The position numbers and the translations under genes were made by a program. Shown piece by piece: positions 5,663 to 8,770 of a stretch of DNA of 8,770 nt. How positions within the stretch are numbered: the first letter of the stretch is position 1; every line of letters starts with the position of its first letter. The notes below the pieces were generated by a model. That model saw only the letters and a list, made by a program, of their open reading frames with translations, ran no database searches and was not told where the DNA came from. Source of the DNA: Verrucomicrobiales bacterium (lineage in GTDB: Bacteria > Verrucomicrobiota > Verrucomicrobiae > Limisphaerales > UBA9464); contig SXXZ01000176.1 in the NCBI GenBank assembly GCA_005789375.1, positions 1 through 8,770 of the forward strand, read 5' to 3'.

Positions 5663-6766
5663 GTGAGAACTTCATCCATTCCTTTTTCGACCGGCGGGGT
5701 CGTGTTGGCCCTGGTCTTCATCCTGATCGGCTTTCGCCTCGGCCCGCTGACCCGACAGGCCCTCGAGAGGTCCCGCACGCTGACGGGGGTCGATCAACTG
5801 GTGGCAACCCGGCTGGTCTCGCCTCGCGAGGCGGCCGTGTCGCCGCAAGGACCGGCTGCTGTGGCCTTGGACTGGGCCCGCATCCACTCCACAAACTACC
5901 CGACCTACCTCCGGAACCTCCGCGAGGTCGGGTGCCCGCCCGGGACTATCCGCAATATCCTGCTGGCCGACATCAATGCCAGCTTCGACGCCCGCAAGGC
6001 GCTCCGGCCGTCGGACCCGGGGTATCTGGCTCCCGAGGCGCTGGAACGCGAGCGCCAGCACATCACCACGGCCTTGTTGGCAGAGATCGGTTGGAAAGAG
6101 GAATCGGTGTCCGCAGGCGGGCTGCTTTCGGCCTTGGACGAGCGACTGGAGATGTTGCACCAGTCGATCCCGTTCGATTCGGCCCGGCCGCGGGAATGGG
6201 AGTTGGCCATCGAGGCCGCCGAGCGCGGGTTCCTCGAGGCCGCAGCCCAAGAGGTTTCGAAAGAAGACTTGGCGGAATTCGAGCTGCGCCATTCGATCCG
6301 CTCCCGGTCGTTGGCCCACGAGATGCGCTATTTTCAGCCGAACGAGAAGGAGTTCCGCGCGATCTTCACCGCCAAGGGCCCCGGCGGACCGGTGGCACTG
6401 CCGACCCTCACCGATGAGAGTCGTCAGGACGACATCGCCCTCGTCTCCGGGATCCACTCCTTGGGCGTGGGGTTGAAGTCGGCCCTGGGGCCCGATCGCT
6501 TCAAGGCCTACTTGCGAACCGAGCAACCCGCCTACCGCGAGATGGCTCGGGTGGTGGAGCAGTTAAAGCTGCCACCCGAGGCGTTGGAGGCCTCGATAAC
6601 GGTGATCATTGAGGCTGAGACTCGGTTGATGCGCCGGGGTGACCGGTTGCCTCCGGGCGACCCCTATGCCCGGGAAATACGTGAACGTCTGGAGAAAGTG
6701 CTGGGGCCGGGCGGTGTCGAGCAGGCCTTGGAGGTCTACCCGATTCCGTATTTGTTGAATCCCTGA
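5663..6766 (+). CDS. Membrane-anchored protein of unknown function, tandem paralogue 2
   Basis: This 367-residue protein starts with GTG at 5663, 43 bases after the paralogue's stop, with only a weak purine stretch (AGAGA) upstream. Its N-terminal membrane segment is at about 12-26 (GVVLALVFILIGF). The domain blocks align with paralogue 1: W71 and G90-C91-P92 fall at identical positions, YPTYLRNLREVGCP (79-92) matches YLKYLTELKRIGCP, TIRNILLADI (95-104) matches LKDIIEGDV, FELRHSIRSRSL (206-217) matches EHRLKHSTIARQL, FQPNEKEFRAIF (224-235) matches FTPTDTEFRTIF, and LKLPPEALEA (301-310) matches FSLPPESIAA. Overall similarity is clearly diverged, so the duplication is old or the genes were selected for different partners. 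Function is unknown; the fold is likely all-helical and extracytoplasmic. No enzyme motif is visible. Confidence 0.8.
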   Translation: MRTSSIPFSTGGVVLALVFILIGFRLGPLTRQALERSRTLTGVDQLVATRLVSPREAAVSPQGPAAVALDWARIHSTNYPTYLRNLREVGCPPGTIRNILLADINASFDARKALRPSDPGYLAPEALERERQHITTALLAEIGWKEESVSAGGLLSALDERLEMLHQSIPFDSARPREWELAIEAAERGFLEAAAQEVSKEDLAEFELRHSIRSRSLAHEMRYFQPNEKEFRAIFTAKGPGGPVALPTLTDESRQDDIALVSGIHSLGVGLKSALGPDRFKAYLRTEQPAYREMARVVEQLKLPPEALEASITVIIEAETRLMRRGDRLPPGDPYAREIRERLEKVLGPGGVEQALEVYPIPYLLNP

Positions 6767-7145
6767 TTCGAGCGGGAGCCTGGAACTTCACCGTGGTCTG
6801 TCTCCCGGCCAGGCTAGGTCGGGTCTTTGATGTCGATGACTGGCGCGGCGCCTGAGATTGGACACCTTGCCGCAGCCTTTTCGCTTCGAAGGCATCGGGG
6901 GGCGGTGCGGCGATTGGAATCGGTCCATAAACGCAATAGCCGGAGCGATTCAATTGGGTCAGTCGTGCTGGCGAGGTCGTTTTCAAGAGCGTCGTTGTTC
7001 GCTCGTCATAAGCCTCAGCACGGCCCCTCGTCGCTAACGCCTCATGTCCTGAACGCATCGGTTGCGCCGTCACTTTTTGCCAGCTGGATCGTTCTGATTT
7101 TGGCTTGATGAAAACAGGGGAGGTGATTCGATCTACACACTCCCA
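6767..7145. other. Intergenic region of 379 bp
   Basis: After a hairpin at 6804-6823 I see no convincing gene, tRNA or tandem repeat. A long minus-strand open frame runs from 7625 to 6606 through it, overlapping both flanking genes antisense, and a 93-codon plus-strand frame lies at 6827-7108. Both look like products of high GC. A strong purine tract (GGGGAGGTGA, about 7117-7126) precedes the prepilin-like gene. Confidence 0.45.
6804..6823 (+). terminator. Hairpin after the tandem paralogues
   Basis: CCCGGCC (6804-6810) pairs with GGTCGGG (6817-6823) over 7 bp including one G-U pair, with a six-base loop, followed by TCTTT. It lies 37 bases after the stop of the second paralogue. It is a plausible but modest intrinsic terminator. 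Confidence 0.4.
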
Positions 7146-7982
7146 ATGAAGACCCTTTTTCAGCCGCGCCCTCGTGCCGGTTTTACCTTGATCGAACTCC
7201 TGGTGGTGATCGCGATCATCGCCATTTTGGCCGGGATGCTCTTGCCGGCTTTGGGTCGTGCCCGCATGAAGGCCACCGGGGCCAATTGCGTGAGCAATCA
7301 GAAGCAGTTGGTGCTCGGTTGGATTTTGTACTCCAACGACAACCAGTCCGACCTGATGCCGCTTCAGGTCCGCATCAACAATGCGATGGTGGATCTGGTC
7401 GGTGGTGGCTACTGGCGAAGCCCCGTGCCGGGCCTCTCCGCTGGCATCACTCAGACCGAGGCCCTTCGACGGGTCTACAACGGTATGAGCAACGCCCCGC
7501 TCCAGCAGTACTGCCCGGGCTATCAAGTCTATCACTGCCCCGGCGACTCCCGCACGAAGCTCGCGCCCGGCAAGGGATGGGCCTTTGACAGTTATTCTAA
7601 GGCCAATGGCATGAACGGCGGGCAATGGGATTCATCCATTCCCTACAAGAAGGAGTCCGAGGTCACCAATCCCTCCGAGAGCATGGTTTTTGTCGAGGAG
7701 GCCGATTCGCGCGGTTACAACATGGGCACTTGGGTCATTAACACGGCGCCGCCGGGTTGGGTGGATCCCTTTACCATTTTTCATGGCCAGGTTAGCACCT
7801 TCGGTTTCCAAGACGGTCACTCGGAAAGCCACAAGTGGGTGGATGGCGCGACCATCAAGGCGGCGAAGGATTCCGGCGCCGGGAAGGACAGCTTCTATTG
7901 GGCGGGCGGTACTTCCAAGAACCCGGACTTCCGCTGGGTCTGGGACCGCTACCGCTACGTGAACTGGAAGCCGTTGAACTGA
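7146..7982 (+). CDS. Prepilin-type N-terminal cleavage/methylation and H-X9-DG domain protein
   Basis: A 278-residue type IV pilin-like or pseudopilin-like protein. The leader [12 protein letters not shown] is cut after Gly12 by prepilin peptidase, leaving Phe13 at +1 and Glu17 at +5 in FTLIELLVV; the hydrophobic helix runs to about residue 35 ([13 protein letters not shown]). The globular part has [21 protein letters not shown] with three closely spaced cysteines or Cys-like positions (C123, C131), and the H-X9-DG signature: H213 in FHGQ, D223-G224 in [11 protein letters not shown]. This combination marks the large surface/pseudopilin families of Planctomycetes and Verrucomicrobia, often called DUF1559-like. 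They are thought to be exported and assembled by a type II secretion/type IV pilus-like machine; individual roles are unknown. A strong GGAGGTGA lies about 19 bases before the ATG, farther than usual. A hairpin terminator follows. Confidence 0.92.
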   Translation: MKTLFQPRPRAGFTLIELLVVIAIIAILAGMLLPALGRARMKATGANCVSNQKQLVLGWILYSNDNQSDLMPLQVRINNAMVDLVGGGYWRSPVPGLSAGITQTEALRRVYNGMSNAPLQQYCPGYQVYHCPGDSRTKLAPGKGWAFDSYSKANGMNGGQWDSSIPYKKESEVTNPSESMVFVEEADSRGYNMGTWVINTAPPGWVDPFTIFHGQVSTFGFQDGHSESHKWVDGATIKAAKDSGAGKDSFYWAGGTSKNPDFRWVWDRYRYVNWKPLN

Positions 7983-8000
7983 GGGGCAATCCAGCCCCGG

Positions 8001-8032
8001 GACCCAGTCCTAGAACTGGGTCTTCCCTGTTT
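8001..8032 (+). terminator. Intrinsic-type terminator between convergent genes
   Basis: GACCCAGT (8001-8008) pairs perfectly with ACTGGGTC (8015-8022) around a six-base loop, extendable by a G-U pair, and is followed by TTCCCTGTTT. It lies 18 bases after the prepilin-like gene's stop and 16 bases beyond the convergent gene's stop. It can fold on either strand, but the T-containing tract serves the plus-strand gene. Confidence 0.65.
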
Positions 8033-8038
8033 GGGCAG

Positions 8039-8770
8039 TTAGGCGCGATCTGACGAGGCGCGGGGGAATACCTTCCGCGCCTCGGTCGTTTCAAACTGGC
8101 CTCGCGTGACACCGAGTTGACTGGAGAGCTTGAGCTCCTGCCACAGCGCCTGGCCCGTGATCTCATTGCGCAGCAGGGCCCGGTAGCGGCCGATTACCGT
8201 GGCTACCTGCTCGGGCGTTTCGTCCACGAACTCGATCCGGAAGACGCGCACACCCAGTTCGACAAAGCGGGCTAGCGACTCGGCTCCGGTTTGGGCTCGG
8301 GCGTTGAAGACCGTGTTGCGGCAACCACTGTCCGCCTTAAGTGGGTGCTCTGCCCCGGTCCGATCCCGGAGCTTTACCACATGCGTGTCGCACGGGCGTC
8401 CGCAGTTTGTGTAGTCGGTGCCCTTCGAGAGAAAGGCGCAGAAGACGCAGTGCTCCATGTGGAAGAGCGGCATGTGCTGGTGGAGCGTCAGCTCGAACCA
8501 GGCCGGAGGGGCCGTCCGCAGCAACGCGGCCACCTGCTCGGCGTTTAAATCGTAGCTGACGGTGACCCGCTCCAAGGCCTCGTGCGTGATGAACCAATCG
8601 GCCGCCAACGGGTTGGCCACGTTGAGTGAGAAGTCTCCGCGCCGGCGGTGATTAGCAAAAAAACGCAGGTGCTCTGGGTTGCGTACCAGGTACCCGTCGG
8701 CGTTGCTCGAAAGGACCTGCTTCAGGATCCACTCCTCACCGGGCTTAAAGACGCGAGGTGGTGCCACCCA
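8039..8770 (-). CDS. U32-family protein (peptidase U32-like), C-terminal part
   Basis: The frame is open to the right edge, so this is the last ~243 residues of a longer protein; a GTG at 8767 is probably internal. Visible blocks: VFKPGEEWILKQV, DGYLVRNPEHLRFF, FSLNVANPLAADWF, then THEALERVTVSYDLNAEQV, ELTLHQHMPLFHMEHCVFC, GTDYTNCGRPC, HPLKADSGCRNTVFNARAQT and LGVRVFRIEFVDE. These are typical of the U32 family TIM-barrel region. Cysteines at residues 107, 110, 122, 126 and 149 (from the GTG) form the conserved cluster. Founding members were called collagenase-like peptidases, but bacterial relatives RlhA and TrhP act in 23S rRNA and tRNA hydroxylation, with an iron-sulfur cluster held by conserved cysteines. 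A role in RNA modification is therefore more likely than proteolysis, though the exact subfamily cannot be set here. It is convergent with the prepilin-like gene. Confidence 0.88.
   Translation of the reverse strand, partial: WVAPPRVFKPGEEWILKQVLSSNADGYLVRNPEHLRFFANHRRRGDFSLNVANPLAADWFITHEALERVTVSYDLNAEQVAALLRTAPPAWFELTLHQHMPLFHMEHCVFCAFLSKGTDYTNCGRPCDTHVVKLRDRTGAEHPLKADSGCRNTVFNARAQTGAESLARFVELGVRVFRIEFVDETPEQVATVIGRYRALLRNEITGQALWQELKLSSQLGVTRGQFETTEARKVFPRASSDRA

Noticed and set aside
5672..6526. Minus-strand open frame of 284 codons
   Set aside because: It lies wholly antisense to the second paralogue, which has a membrane helix and motifs shared with its neighbour; the antisense product has no recognisable features.
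6606..7625. Minus-strand open frame of 339 codons
   Set aside because: It runs antisense through the end of one well-supported gene, a gap and the start of the prepilin-like gene. Its protein is low-complexity, rich in Arg, Pro and Ser, with no domain, as expected of a high-GC shadow frame.
1..8770. CRISPR array or tRNA/rRNA gene
   Set aside because: No regularly spaced direct repeats and no cloverleaf or rRNA-like stretch were seen on reading the window.

Overview
The window looks like chromosomal DNA of a high-GC Verrucomicrobia-type bacterium. The clearest sign is a prepilin-like protein (7146-7982) that combines a [28 protein letters not shown] N-terminus with an H-X9-DG motif, a class greatly expanded in the Planctomycetes-Verrucomicrobia-Lentisphaerae group. 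Weak or absent Shine-Dalgarno sites and a tandem pair of membrane-anchored proteins sharing a W...Y..YL..LR..GCP motif fit the same picture. The lineage is inferred from protein style, not from a marker gene.

Left part (1-2113): the start of a MotA/TolQ/ExbB-type proton-channel gene runs off the left edge on the minus strand. Upstream of it, also on the minus strand, lies a small exported protein with one canonical EF-hand. Divergent from these is a complete iron-containing alcohol dehydrogenase (950-2113). A GC-rich hairpin follows it, then a 431-bp gap that holds a long imperfect inverted repeat and no convincing gene.

Centre (2545-4424), the most interesting part: a signal-peptide protein of about 402 residues (2593-3801) ends in a short domain that resembles the C-terminal toxin modules of polymorphic toxin systems. 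It overlaps by one base (TAATG) a 117-residue acidic, mostly helical protein (3801-4154) that sits where an immunity protein would. A further ORF (about 4188-4424) directly follows and looks like a displaced toxin-tail fragment. Hand counts show GC falling from about 63% in the body of the toxin gene to about 43-55% in its last ~260 bases and to about 35-40% in the two downstream ORFs, against about 68% in the dehydrogenase. This is what an exchangeable toxin/immunity cassette on a resident N-terminal carrier would look like. No large secretion scaffold (two-partner, Rhs, VgrG or LXG type) is in the window, so the delivery route is open.

Right part (4525-8770): two tandem paralogous single-pass membrane proteins of unknown function (4525-5619 and 5663-6766), then a 379-bp non-coding gap, the prepilin-like gene with a good hairpin terminator, and, convergent to it, the C-terminal part of a U32-family protein running off the right edge.
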